Shown here: piece after piece, positions 1 to 8,455 of the stretch
How positions within the stretch are numbered: the stretch's first letter is position 1
How the letters are laid out: each line of letters starts with the position of its first letter
Source: Micromonospora_H sonneratiae
GTDB lineage: Bacteria; Actinomycetota; Actinomycetes; Mycobacteriales; Micromonosporaceae
Direction of reading: 5' to 3'
Assembly: GCF_042679305.1 (NCBI RefSeq)
Contig: NZ_JBHTMP010000001.1
Coordinates: 248,001-312,000 of the forward strand
Length of the DNA: 64,000 bases
Notes under the pieces: generated by a model
The model's database searches: none
Seen by the model: only the letters and a program-made list of their open reading frames with translations
Told to the model about the DNA's origin: nothing
Program-made: the position numbers and the translations under genes

Positions 1-567
1 CCGGGGATCGCGGTGGCGGGCGAGCTGACCGGAGTGGCCGGCGCCGAGCAGGCGACGGTGGAGGGTCGGCTGGCTGCCCTGGGCATGCTGCTCGACCTGG
101 GACTACTGGAGACGGACGAGGCCACCGCCCTGGCCCGCCCGATCCGCCGCGAGCTACGGCGTCGTCGGCGGTTCGTGGCCCAGGTCCTCGACCGGTTCGC
201 CCCTGATCGGCCGGCGCTGGGCACACTCGTCACCGACGACACCGTGCTCTGTCGATGTGAGGAGGTTCGGGCGGGCGACATCCGCCAAGCCCTGCGGGAC
301 CATCCGCACCTGGGCACCGCCAACGCGGTCAAACTGGTCACCCGGGCCGGGATGGGCCTTTGTCAGGGTCGGTCCTGCCAGCCCGGCGTCTGTCAGCTGG
401 TGGCCACCGAAACCGGCCGTACGCCCGAACAGCTCGGTCCGTTCACCGCGCAGGCCCCGGTGAAACCGGTTCCGCTCGGTGCCCTGGCCGCAGCGGTCGA
501 GCCGCCCGATCCGGACCGCCGGACCCGATCCGACCAGCCCTCCGGCCGTAAACTGTCTCCGCCGTAG
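1..567 (+). CDS. C-terminal part of an FAD/[2Fe-2S] oxidoreductase (5' end outside window)
   Basis: The reading frame is open to the left edge, so the N-terminus is missing; the in-frame GTG at 13 is not taken as the start because the typical GE-x-x-G-x-x-GA segment that ends an FAD domain begins right there. The remainder contains a BFD-like [2Fe-2S] domain: a C-x-C pair in VLCRCEE (about residues 80-85) and a second pair in the CQGRSCQPGVC stretch. This arrangement is known from the alpha subunits of amino-acid or opine dehydrogenases and hydrogen-cyanide-synthase-like proteins, which pass electrons from an amine substrate to the chain. The substrate cannot be told from this fragment. The last 50 residues are proline-rich and probably disordered. 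Confidence 0.75.
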   Translation, partial: PGIAVAGELTGVAGAEQATVEGRLAALGMLLDLGLLETDEATALARPIRRELRRRRRFVAQVLDRFAPDRPALGTLVTDDTVLCRCEEVRAGDIRQALRDHPHLGTANAVKLVTRAGMGLCQGRSCQPGVCQLVATETGRTPEQLGPFTAQAPVKPVPLGALAAAVEPPDPDRRTRSDQPSGRKLSPP

Positions 568-675
568 TTCCAGCAGATCGCCGTCCCGACAACGTCAGGT
601 TGGCGCTGTCCGCACACCCGTCGACGCCCCGCGCTCGACTGATTGAGGGACCAACCGGCCACGGCCGGGGCGCTA

Positions 676-1808
676 GTGTCGCGTGTCTAAAGTGGTTTGA
701 CGGGTGGGGTGCGGGAGGATGAGGTGTGTCTGTTGCTGCGCCGTTGGTTCTCCGTCCGGGTGACGGTGCCCGGCTTCGTGTCCTGACCCGCTCGTCCACG
801 GCCCCGGCCGGACATGTGCAGCGTGCTCGGATGGTGTTGCTGGCCGCCGAGGGTGTATCGAATGCGGAGATCGCCCGGCGGGTGGGCATGACTCGTCAGA
901 CCGTCATCTCGTGGCGGGCCCGATACGCCTCTGGTGGTATCGACGCGTTGGCTGACCTGCCCCGTTCGGGTCGTCCACCGGTCATCGACGAGGCCACGGT
1001 GGTGACCGCCACGCTGAACCCGCCGCCGTCCGGGTTGGCGGTGACGCACTGGTCGGCCAGACTGTTGGCCGGTCACCTGACCAGAGGTGGAATACCGGTC
1101 AGCTTCGCCGAGGTCGCCCGGATCTGGCGGGACTGGGGCCTGCAACCACACCGGGTCGAGACGTTCAAGTTCTCTACCGACCCGCAGCTCGAGGCGAAGA
1201 TCCGTGACGTCGTCGGTTTGTATCTCGACCCGCCCGCGAACGCCGTCGTCGTGTGCGTTGACGAGAAGTCGCAGATCCAGGCCCTCAACCGGACGGCGCC
1301 ACTGTTACCGATGAGGTTCGACCAGGTCGAACGCCGTACCCACGACTACCAACGCCACGGGACGACCACCCTGTTCGCCGCCCTGGAGGTCGCCACCGGT
1401 CGGATCACCGCCGACGCCTGCTACCCCCGACACCGTAACGACGAGTTCCTGACTTTCCTCAAACAGGTCGCCAAGGCCCACCCACGAGTGAAACTGCACG
1501 TCGTCGTGGACAACTACGCCACCCACAACCACCCGAACGTCAAAACCTGGCTCGCCAAGCACCCACGGATCACCATGCACTTCACCCCGACCAGTTGCTC
1601 GTGGATGAACCTCGTGGAGGTCTTCTTCGGGATTATCACCCGCCAGGCCATCCGCCGCGGCACCTTCACCAGCGTGCCCGACCTGATCGGCGTGATCCGC
1701 GCCTTCATCGACGCCTACAACGAACGCTGCCAGCCGTTCGTCTGGACCAAAACCGCTGACCAGATCCTCACTAAGGCCAACCGTCAAAAGAACTCAGACA
1801 CGGGACAC
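676..1808 (+). mobile_element. IS630-family insertion sequence, complete
   Basis: The ends are inverted repeats of about 33 bp with about seven mismatches: GTGTCGCGTGTCT on the left and, read inward on the other strand, GTGTCCCGTGTCT on the right; a second matching block, TTTGACGG, lies further in on both sides. A TA dinucleotide flanks each end (674-675 and 1809-1810), the target duplication expected of IS630/Tc1 elements, within a CTAG target. The element carries one transposase gene that fills it almost end to end. Intact repeats and an intact catalytic triad suggest recent or still possible movement. Confidence 0.9.
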
Positions 1809-1811
1809 TAG
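726..1811 (+). CDS. IS630-family transposase
   Basis: This is a cut-and-paste transposase of 361 residues. The N-terminal third is a helix-turn-helix region (around residues 40-75, the ARRVGMTRQTVISW stretch) for binding the terminal repeats. The DDE triad is visible as Asp179 (VCVDEKSQ), Asp262 (VVVDNYATH) and Glu298 (NLVEVFF), with 35 residues between the last two, as is usual for the family. The start is GTG with a GGGAGGA-like ribosome site just upstream. The stop codon TAG is not wholly inside the element: TA is the target duplication and G is host DNA. Confidence 0.93.
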   Translation: MSVAAPLVLRPGDGARLRVLTRSSTAPAGHVQRARMVLLAAEGVSNAEIARRVGMTRQTVISWRARYASGGIDALADLPRSGRPPVIDEATVVTATLNPPPSGLAVTHWSARLLAGHLTRGGIPVSFAEVARIWRDWGLQPHRVETFKFSTDPQLEAKIRDVVGLYLDPPANAVVVCVDEKSQIQALNRTAPLLPMRFDQVERRTHDYQRHGTTTLFAALEVATGRITADACYPRHRNDEFLTFLKQVAKAHPRVKLHVVVDNYATHNHPNVKTWLAKHPRITMHFTPTSCSWMNLVEVFFGIITRQAIRRGTFTSVPDLIGVIRAFIDAYNERCQPFVWTKTADQILTKANRQKNSDTGH

Positions 1812-2419
1812 ATTACGGAGAAGTTCTTCCAGGCGACGTTGTTGTTGAACCGCGCGTTCTGATAGGCGTTCGGCCCCTCGTAGAGCATCGGGTCATCCGT
1901 CGACACCCAGCGGTACAGGGTGGAGACGAGTCCGGGGCCCGAGGTGGTCCACGGAAGTACCACGGTCATGACACCCGGCGGGACCGTGACCGTCGTCGAG
2001 TTGAGATGTGTCCAATCGGTCGGCCAGACCGCGGAGCCGCCCATCGTGGTGAAGTAGAGGCGCAGGGTACCAACGTCGGTGCCGGATCCGTACGGCCCGG
2101 GATTCCGCAAGGTCACGAAGATGTAGTTGGTCGTGTAGGCGGGCGCGGTGAGGCCGCCTGAGCACGGAACCGTGGTGGGGCAGACCTTGACGTCGGGGCT
2201 GTTCCAGTAGGTGGCAGTCGTGCTGTTCGGCTCGAGAGCGGTGTCCCCGACGTAGTCCATGATGTAGACGTCCCTGGGGGTCAGGATCCCGATACCGCCG
2301 TCCGACCCGTCACCGGCCATGGCGACACCGCTCACGGGAATTGTCATCAGCGCCGCCAACAGTGCGGCAAGGAGCAGTCGACCTGCCGAGCGGTGTACAC
2401 CCGGTTGCAGCATGGTCAT
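1808..2419 (-). CDS. Secreted protein of unknown function
   Basis: A 203-residue protein with a clear Sec signal: positive residues (HRSAGR), a hydrophobic run rich in Leu/Ala, and a probable cut after the VAMA segment near residue 35. The mature part has beta-rich patterns (NYIFVTLRNPGPYGSGTDVG, LRLYFTTMGG, VTVPPGVMTVVLPW) like immunoglobulin-like or CARDB-type extracellular modules; no catalytic motif was seen. The ATG at 2419 is chosen because GGAAGGA lies just upstream and the signal peptide follows directly; the frame is open further upstream but without those marks. The insertion sequence lies exactly in the stop codon yet recreates TAG, so the protein is unchanged. Confidence 0.7.
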   Translation of the reverse strand: MTMLQPGVHRSAGRLLLAALLAALMTIPVSGVAMAGDGSDGGIGILTPRDVYIMDYVGDTALEPNSTTATYWNSPDVKVCPTTVPCSGGLTAPAYTTNYIFVTLRNPGPYGSGTDVGTLRLYFTTMGGSAVWPTDWTHLNSTTVTVPPGVMTVVLPWTTSGPGLVSTLYRWVSTDDPMLYEGPNAYQNARFNNNVAWKNFSVI

Positions 2420-2859
2420 AAGGATTCCTTCCGTCGCTACCGGATTGTGGGGCGGAAGATGTCGAAGCTGGGGTGAGAACCTTCTCACCGATCGACAGGG
2501 CGACTGTATGACAGTGACGTACAGCAATGGAATTGCCAGTCAATTCGAATACCACACGTGCCCGCATATGTCAGGGACGACAAAATTCTCGGATACGGGG
2601 AAACGCGAGCCGGAGAAACCAGCCCGACTCCGGTATCAGTCGGGGCCGACCCGGGCCGGCCCGCCGTGGCTCCCGACGTCGACGTCAGACGATGGCGCCC
2701 CCGGCGGCGGAATCCGGTCTGTCGCACCCCCGGACCATCATGGTCGGAGTCCAGCCCCGCGCACCGCCCTGCCAGGCATCGTCCTCGTCGGCATGCGGTA
2801 GTGCCGGGGTTGGGCCCACCGACCCGTGACCCGAGGCCAGGACCAGGAAAGGCGCGCAC
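2420..2859. other. 440-bp divergent intergenic region without a gene
   Basis: No frame in this stretch has both a ribosome site and coding-like third positions. It must hold the promoters of the leftward secreted-protein gene and rightward ligA. Apart from the palindrome at 2530-2546 and a short hairpin (CCGGAG/CTCCGG near 2610-2635), nothing stands out. Confidence 0.4.
2530..2546. promoter_or_regulatory. Candidate operator palindrome, GAATTG-N5-CAATTC
   Basis: A perfect 6-bp inverted repeat with a 5-bp spacer in an AT-rich island between the divergent secreted-protein gene and ligA. On the minus strand it overlaps a TTGACT hexamer that could be a -35 box. No cognate regulator is next to it, so this is only a candidate. 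Confidence 0.25.
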
Positions 2860-4995
2860 ATGTCAACAGCAGAGGTCGCTTCCGAAGAACTCGCCGAGAT
2901 CGATCCGATCGTCGACGCGGAGCGCGCCCTACCGTACGACAGGGTCGAGGACTACCTCGCGGCGATCACCGTCATCAGGTCCGCCGCAGTGGCCTACTAC
3001 GCCGGTACCGACCTCGAGTTGGACGACGCGGCCTACGACGCGCTGGTGGCGCGGGTGGCCGCGACCGAGACATCGCACCCGACCTGGGCAACCACCGACT
3101 CACCGACGCATACGGTCGCTGCGGGCGTCGCGGTCAGCGCCGACGTGCCGCACTCCACGCCGATGCTGAGCCTCGACAACGTCTTCGACGTCGACGGACT
3201 GCGCGCCTGGGCGGGCCGCCTCGACCGGGTCCTCGGCCGTCCGGCCGGCGGGTACACCGTCGAGCCGAAGATCGATGGCATGGCGATCGCCGCGCGATAT
3301 GTCGATGGTCGCCTGACGCAGGTCATCACCCGCGGCGACGGACGAGCCGGGGAGGACGTCACCACCCAGGCCCGGCTCGCGGCCGGGCTACCGCAACAGC
3401 TCACCGAGGCGGTCACCGTGGAGATCCGCGGTGAGGTCTTCATGACCGACACCGACTTCGCCAGGGCCAACGAGCTACGTACCGCGCACGGCGGGCAGCC
3501 GTTCGCCAACCCCCGTAACGCGACCGCCGGCACCCTCCGGGCACAGGACCGGGCGTACGACGCACCGCTGTCGTTCCTCGCCTACGCCGCCCATGGTCTG
3601 GACGGGGTCGATGCGCAGACCCGGTACTCCACGTTGATGGCCTACATCGGCACTCTCGGCGTAGCCACGACGGCGGGGTCGGTGGCCGGCATGCCGCTGT
3701 GCCCGACCGTCGAGGAGGCGGTGGCCGCCATCGAGGCTCTCGGCGAACGTCGTGGCCAGCTCGGCTTTGGCATCGACGGCGCGGTCGTCAAGGCCGACTC
3801 GGCCGACGACCGCGAGTTGGCCGGTTCCTCCAGCCGGGCACCGCGCTGGGCGATCGCCTACAAGTTCCCGGCCGACACCCGTACCACCAAGCTGATCGAC
3901 ATCGTGGTGCAGGTGGGACGCACCGGCGTGATCACTCCGGTGGCGGTGCTGGAACCGGTCCAGGTGGGTGGCGTCGTGGTCACGTCGGCAACGCTGCACA
4001 ACTTCGCCGACCTGGTCCGCCGCGACGTACGGGTCGGGGACCGCGTCTTCGTCCGCCGCGCCGGTGACGTCATTCCCGAGGTCACCGGAGCCAAGCTCGA
4101 CGAGCGCCCCCTGGACTCCGTACCGTTCGCCGCGCCGGCGGACTGCCCACGTTGTGGCGGCGAGATCGACCGGTCCCAGAAGCGGTGGCGGTGCACCAAG
4201 GGACGGGCCTGTGGCGCTGGCGAGTCGCTGGCGTACTTCGCGGCCCGCGACGCCATGGACATCGAAGGGCTCGGTGACAAGATCATTGACGGGCTCGTCG
4301 ACAGTGGCCTGGTCACCGATCCGGCCGACCTCTACGACCTGGATGCCGCGACACTGGCCAAGCTCGACCGGCTGGGTGACACCTCCGCCGGGAAACTCGT
4401 CGCGAACATCCAGGCCTCCAGGGAGCAGCCGCTGTCGCGGGTTCTCACCGGTCTCGGCGTACGCATGACCGGCCGGTCGATGTCGCGCCGGCTCGCCCGG
4501 CACTTCGGCACGATGGAGGCGCTGTGCAACGCGTCCGTCGAACAGCTTCAGCAGGTGGACGGCGTCGGACCGGAGCGTGCCACCACGATCGCCGCCGAGT
4601 TGGTCGACCTCGCGCCGGTCATCGCCAAGCTCGTCGAGCGGGGCATCAACATGATCGAACCCAGCAGTCCCAGCCAGGTGGCAGCCACCCGTGCGGAAGC
4701 GCCCGCCCTGCCGCTGCGCAGGGCCGACGGTGCCCCGATGACTGTGGTAGTCACCGGCGGGGTGCCCGGCCTCAGCCGCAACGAAGGAAACGAGGCGGTC
4801 GAACTGCTCGGCGGCAAGTCCTCGGGCTCGGTGTCCAAGCGAACCGACCTCGTCGTGGTCGGCGAGGGTGCCGGGTCCAAGGCGCAGAAGGCCGAGGAAC
4901 TCGGCGTCCGGGTTCTGCCGGCAGAGCGTTTCGCGGCGCTGCTGGCGGCGTACCGGGCCGGGGACACCGAGGCCGTCGCCGAGATCCTGGCCTGA
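2860..4995 (+). CDS. ligA: NAD-dependent DNA ligase
   Basis: This enzyme seals nicks in duplex DNA using NAD+ as AMP donor during replication and repair. At 711 residues it has the full LigA order: Ia domain, adenylation domain with the catalytic lysine Lys137 in EPKIDG, OB fold, a four-cysteine zinc finger (Cys429, Cys432, Cys445, Cys451), helix-hairpin-helix repeats (about 455-600) and a C-terminal BRCT domain (about 625-711). The ATG is preceded by AGGAAAGG. Actinomycetes may carry a second ligA. This copy departs a little from the usual core (EPKIDGMAI rather than EPKIDGLAI), so it may be the accessory rather than the essential one; the window cannot decide this. Confidence 0.93.
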   Translation: MSTAEVASEELAEIDPIVDAERALPYDRVEDYLAAITVIRSAAVAYYAGTDLELDDAAYDALVARVAATETSHPTWATTDSPTHTVAAGVAVSADVPHSTPMLSLDNVFDVDGLRAWAGRLDRVLGRPAGGYTVEPKIDGMAIAARYVDGRLTQVITRGDGRAGEDVTTQARLAAGLPQQLTEAVTVEIRGEVFMTDTDFARANELRTAHGGQPFANPRNATAGTLRAQDRAYDAPLSFLAYAAHGLDGVDAQTRYSTLMAYIGTLGVATTAGSVAGMPLCPTVEEAVAAIEALGERRGQLGFGIDGAVVKADSADDRELAGSSSRAPRWAIAYKFPADTRTTKLIDIVVQVGRTGVITPVAVLEPVQVGGVVVTSATLHNFADLVRRDVRVGDRVFVRRAGDVIPEVTGAKLDERPLDSVPFAAPADCPRCGGEIDRSQKRWRCTKGRACGAGESLAYFAARDAMDIEGLGDKIIDGLVDSGLVTDPADLYDLDAATLAKLDRLGDTSAGKLVANIQASREQPLSRVLTGLGVRMTGRSMSRRLARHFGTMEALCNASVEQLQQVDGVGPERATTIAAELVDLAPVIAKLVERGINMIEPSSPSQVAATRAEAPALPLRRADGAPMTVVVTGGVPGLSRNEGNEAVELLGGKSSGSVSKRTDLVVVGEGAGSKAQKAEELGVRVLPAERFAALLAAYRAGDTEAVAEILA

Positions 4996-5033
4996 CCCAC
5001 CGTGCCCGCATGAGCGGCGTCGACGGGTTGAGC

Positions 5034-5074
5034 ACTCGCTGGGTCAGCGGTCGCGCGCCGCTGACCCAGCGAGT
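5034..5074. terminator. Strong bidirectional hairpin terminator
   Basis: A perfect 17-bp stem (ACTCGCTGGGTCAGCGG and its complement) with a 7-nt loop lies between the ends of convergent ligA and the MerR gene. There is no T run, as is common for actinomycete terminators. Confidence 0.75.
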
Positions 5075-5221
5075 TCCCCGCGGTCTTTGGGGGAGGGATC
5101 GGAACGCGCGGCACGGGAGATGCTTCCAGCCACCTGGTCGCGGGATTCGTGGGTACTCGCCACGGGGTGGGACTGACCGCACCGGCCCATGGCATCCGAT
5201 TCTCACCTGGCTTCGATCCCG

Positions 5222-5914
5222 TCAGGCGTATGGCGTCCTCAGATAGCTGTCGAGCGCGGCTGCGCCCGACAGCATCGCCAGGCCCCGCGACGTCAGCCGG
5301 TCGTGCCACTCCCGCAGCGTCGCCCGCAGTGGCTCCGGGCCGCCCGCAGCCCGTACCTGCTCCAGCACCCGCGCGATCTGCTTCAGCCCGTGCCCACCCC
5401 GTCGTAGCTGGTGGGCCAGCAGGACGTCGCGTACGTCGGCGGGGGCGTAGACGCGGTAGCCGGTGCGCGGGTCGCGCCGGGGCACGATCAGCCCGGCCCG
5501 CTGCCATTTGCGCAACGTCGCTGGCCGGATACCGAGCCTGCGTGCCAGGGGCCCGATGAACGTCACCCCCTGCTCCAGCTCACGCGGCGGCTCCAGACCA
5601 CGCAGCCCCCGTTCCACAGCCTCCAGGGTGCACCGGTCGCCGGCCAACTGCGCATGGCTCTCGTCGATCAGTCGCAGCGCCTCCTCGACCCCACCACCGT
5701 TCACGGCCCGCATGATCGCCCCCGCAGTCGCATGGCCGTGCGCGGGAATCAACGCCAGGAACGTCCGCAACGCCGCCGCATGGCGCGAACCGTAGACGCG
5801 GTAGCCGTGCGGCGAGCGCTCGGCCGGCGGTAGGAATCCCGCCTCCTCGTAGTTGCGTACCGCCTGTGTGGACAGGCCGTGCTCGCGCGCCAGATCGATG
5901 GGCCGCAACCGCAT
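5222..5914 (-). CDS. MerR-family regulator with two DNA-binding domains (TioE-like)
   Basis: A 230-residue protein with a typical N-terminal MerR winged helix (about residues 1-70: IDLAREHGLSTQAVRNYEEAGFLPP, then GYRVYG) and a second complete MerR helix (about 120-190: IGPLARRLGIRPATLRKWQRAGLI, then GYRVYAPADV). Tandem MerR domains within one chain are the mark of the TioE type, named from the thiocoraline cluster of Micromonospora. The gene is divergent from the erythromycin-esterase remnant with a 76-bp gap, so it probably controls that gene and itself. No cysteine cluster for metal sensing is seen. The ligand is unknown. Confidence 0.85.
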   Translation of the reverse strand: MRLRPIDLAREHGLSTQAVRNYEEAGFLPPAERSPHGYRVYGSRHAAALRTFLALIPAHGHATAGAIMRAVNGGGVEEALRLIDESHAQLAGDRCTLEAVERGLRGLEPPRELEQGVTFIGPLARRLGIRPATLRKWQRAGLIVPRRDPRTGYRVYAPADVRDVLLAHQLRRGGHGLKQIARVLEQVRAAGGPEPLRATLREWHDRLTSRGLAMLSGAAALDSYLRTPYA

Positions 5915-5970
5915 TTGAAGGTATTTCCCTGTCTCTAGCCTGAAACCCAGCCAAAGCTTACACAGTCAGT

Positions 5971-5990
5971 TCAACGATAAGGTTGATGGT
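5971..5990 (+). promoter_or_regulatory. Leaderless promoter and candidate MerR operator for the esterase gene
   Basis: TAAGGT at 5978-5983 fits the -10 pattern TAnnnT and lies 7 nt before the ATG at 5991. That predicts a transcript starting at or near the start codon, which agrees with the absence of a ribosome site. An inverted repeat, TCAAC-N6-GTTGA (5971-5986), covers this -10 box and is the best operator candidate for the neighbouring tandem-HTH regulator. Confidence 0.4.
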
Positions 5991-6711
5991 ATGCCGGGAT
6001 CTATCCGGGATGCCGCCCGTCCCTTCACCGGCAGCGCCCTCACCGCGCTGCTGTCCCCCGCCACCCGCCTACTCGGCCTCGGCGAGCCCACCCATGGCAT
6101 CGAAGCCTTCCTCGAACTGCGCAACGAGCTCTTCCGCCACCTCGTCGAACGCGGGGGCTACGGCTCGATCGCCATCGAGAGCGACTGCCTGGCGGCCCTG
6201 GCCGCCGACGCGTACGTCGCCCACGGCGTCGGAACCCTCGACGATGCGATGAGTCGCGGCTTCAGCCACGGCTTTGGCGACTCACCCGCCAACCGGGAAC
6301 TCCTGCGCTGGATGCGCGCCTACAACACACAGCGTCCCCTGTGCCAGCGGCTCCACCCTCGCCTTCGCCCACAACCGCCACCTACAGCGCGACAAGAGCC
6401 GGATCCACTTCGCCGGCCAGCCACTCCAGTGGTGGAGCGCGGGGGCCATCGTCGGCACCCACCTCGGCGACCGGTACGCCTTCGCCGCCACCACCTTCGG
6501 TACCCGTGGCTCCGACGTCCCTTCTCCGGACACCCTCGAAGGGATCCTGTCGACCCTTCCCGATGCCCGCGCTGTCATCGATCCCGGGCGTCTCACCGCG
6601 TCCCTCGACCGGAAGCCGATGCCCCGCGTCCCGGCCGACCACACTTACTTTCCCCTCGACCCGGCCACCACCGACCAGGTCGACGCCATCGTCTTCGTCA
6701 AGGAGATCTGA
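5991..6711 (+). pseudogene. Erythromycin esterase family, internally deleted and frameshifted
   Basis: Intact family members (about 400 residues) hydrolyse the macrolide lactone. Here the first 112 or so residues are normal (LGLGEPTHG, then SIAIESDC, then LLRWMRAYN) but the frame then loses similarity near 6325-6345. The C-terminal part resumes in another frame (LAFAHNRHLQRDKS, then GTHLGDRYAFAATTFGTRG) up to 6711. Together the two parts give about 240 residues, so roughly 150-170 middle residues, including catalytic ones, are missing. The simplest reading is one internal deletion that also shifted the frame. The regulator next door is intact. Confidence 0.8.
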
Positions 6712-6741
6712 GCCGCCCCCGCAGAGTGGCGCAGTCGTTCC

Positions 6742-6770
6742 TTGACGATCACACCTCCAATTCCTACTAT
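6742..6770 (+). promoter_or_regulatory. Sigma-70-type promoter for the sulfatase gene
   Basis: TTGACG (6742-6747) and TACTAT (6765-6770) are separated by exactly 17 bp. The predicted start near 6777 leaves a 30-nt leader with GAGGAAG before the GTG at 6807. CCTAC/GTAGG inverted half-sites (6763-6767, 6784-6788) flank the likely start and could bind a regulator. Confidence 0.6.
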
Positions 6771-6806
6771 CCAGATGGACTTTGTAGGTTTTAGAGGAAG
6801 TGAAAC

Positions 6807-8234
6807 GTGTCCGAATCAGTGCTCCCCTCGCCACCGCCCACCACCACCCGACGTCGCGCCCTCGGCACCCTGGCCGTCGCCGCAGCGGCAGCGGGTACCG
6901 CGACCGCCTTCCCGCAATCCGCCTTCGCCGGCGCGGCGCACGAACGTCCGTTCGCCGCTGACCCGAACCCCCGGCACACCCGACGCCCCAACTTCCTGGT
7001 CATCCTCGGCGACGACCTCGGCTGGGCCGACCTCGGCAGCTACGGCGCGCCCGCCATCCGTACCCCGCACCTCGACCGACTGGCGCAGGGCGGCGTACGG
7101 TTCACCAACGGCTACTCCGCCGCCGCTGTCTGCTCGCCCACCCGGTTCGCCCTCTACACCGGCCGATACCCGGGCCGACTCCGCGGTGGCCTGGCCGAGC
7201 CCATCGGCAACATCAACGAACTGGAGGGGTTGCCGCCCGGCCACCCGACCATAGCCTCCCTGCTGGCCGCCAAGGGCTACCGCACCGCGATGTTCGGCAA
7301 GTGGCACGCCGGATTCCTGCCCTGGTTCGGACCGTTGAAGTCCGGGTGGCAGGAGTTCTTCGGCAACTTCTCCGGCGGCCTCGACTACTACTCCAAGGTC
7401 AGTCACCTCGGCCAGCACGACCTCTACGAGGGCGAGGTCCCGGTCGAGTCGCTGGAGTACTACACCGACACCGTCGCAGCCCGGGCCGCCTCCTTCGTAC
7501 GCCGCCGGCACGACCGTCCCTGGCTGTTGAACCTCAACTTCACCAGCCCACACTGGCCCTGGGAGGCTCCCGGCGACCGCGCCGTCAGCGAGGAGGTCAC
7601 GGCAAAGCTGCGCGCTGGCGATCGGCAGGCGCTGTTCCACCGCGACGGTGGCTCACTGGAGACCTACCGCAAGATGGTGGAGAACCTCGACGCCGGCATC
7701 GGCCGGGTCCTCCAAGCCCTGCGGGACACGGGGCAGGAGCGGGACACTGTCGTACTGTTCGCCAGCGACAACGGCGGCGAGCGCTTCTCCTACTACTGGC
7801 CGTTGACCGGCGGCAAGGGAAACCTGAACGAGGGCGGCATCCGGGTGCCGACGATCCTGCGATGGCCAGCCCGGATCCGACCCAACCAGGTCAGCCACCT
7901 GCCCGTCATCACCCAGGACTGGACCGCCACCCTGCTGGCTATCGCCGCAGCCACCCCCGCCGACGGTCACCCTCTCGACGGGCGCGACCTCACCGGCTAC
8001 CTGCTACGCGGTGACGCCGAGCCGGACGGGGACCTGTTCTGGCGCACCCGGTCGTCCCGCGCGCTGCGCCGGGGTAGGTGGAAGTACCTGCGCTCGTCCA
8101 ACACCGACACCCTCTACGACGTCGTCGCCGACCCACGTGAGCAGGCCAACCTGGCCGGACGCAAGCCGGCGCTGGTGACCGAACTGCGCACCCGGTGGGA
8201 GGAGATCAACCAGACCCTGCTGCCGTACCAGTGA
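6807..8234 (+). CDS. Secreted sulfatase (arylsulfatase type)
   Basis: This enzyme cleaves sulfate esters outside the cell. Its 475 residues begin with a twin-arginine-type signal (TTRRRALG followed by an Ala-rich run to about residue 40). The alkaline-phosphatase-fold metal site appears as ILGDDLGWADLG, and the sulfatase signature is CSPTR with Cys109, the residue converted to formylglycine. Further family features are GKWHAG, SDNGG and GGKGNLNEGGIRVP. The start is GTG after GAGGAAG, with its own promoter just upstream. The natural substrate is not evident; no maturase gene or sulfated-sugar genes are nearby. Confidence 0.9.
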   Translation: MSESVLPSPPPTTTRRRALGTLAVAAAAAGTATAFPQSAFAGAAHERPFAADPNPRHTRRPNFLVILGDDLGWADLGSYGAPAIRTPHLDRLAQGGVRFTNGYSAAAVCSPTRFALYTGRYPGRLRGGLAEPIGNINELEGLPPGHPTIASLLAAKGYRTAMFGKWHAGFLPWFGPLKSGWQEFFGNFSGGLDYYSKVSHLGQHDLYEGEVPVESLEYYTDTVAARAASFVRRRHDRPWLLNLNFTSPHWPWEAPGDRAVSEEVTAKLRAGDRQALFHRDGGSLETYRKMVENLDAGIGRVLQALRDTGQERDTVVLFASDNGGERFSYYWPLTGGKGNLNEGGIRVPTILRWPARIRPNQVSHLPVITQDWTATLLAIAAATPADGHPLDGRDLTGYLLRGDAEPDGDLFWRTRSSRALRRGRWKYLRSSNTDTLYDVVADPREQANLAGRKPALVTELRTRWEEINQTLLPYQ

Positions 8235-8334
8235 CCGGCCTCGGCTGGTTGGCAGCGAGGTAGGCAGCGCATCTTGGCACGATCCCGCCGCAGCCCACGG
8301 AGGATCGCCGCCACGGGATGCGCCTGCCTGAGCC

Positions 8335-8377
8335 GGTTCCGGGCAGGGCAGTCTCGCGACCACTCCTGCCCGGAACC
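8335..8377. terminator. Hairpin between convergent sulfatase and etfA
   Basis: A perfect 13-bp stem (GGTTCCGGGCAGG with its complement at 8365-8377) and a 17-nt loop lie in the 221-bp convergent gap. It probably ends transcription from both sides; there is no T run. Confidence 0.6.
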
Positions 8378-8455
8378 CGCCAGCCACGTCTCGACCTCGT
8401 CCACCTGCCGGTGACCCGACCGTTCCGCTCCGTGTCGTGACAGGAGAGCGACGAA

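Noticed and set aside
1808..2419. Secreted-protein gene considered truncated by the insertion sequence
   Set aside because: Reconstruction of the empty site gives the same TAG stop codon, so the gene end is unchanged.
5034..5074. Perfect 17-bp inverted repeat considered as an operator or insertion end
   Set aside because: Its place between two convergent stop codons and its short loop fit a terminator; no second copy or target duplication was found.
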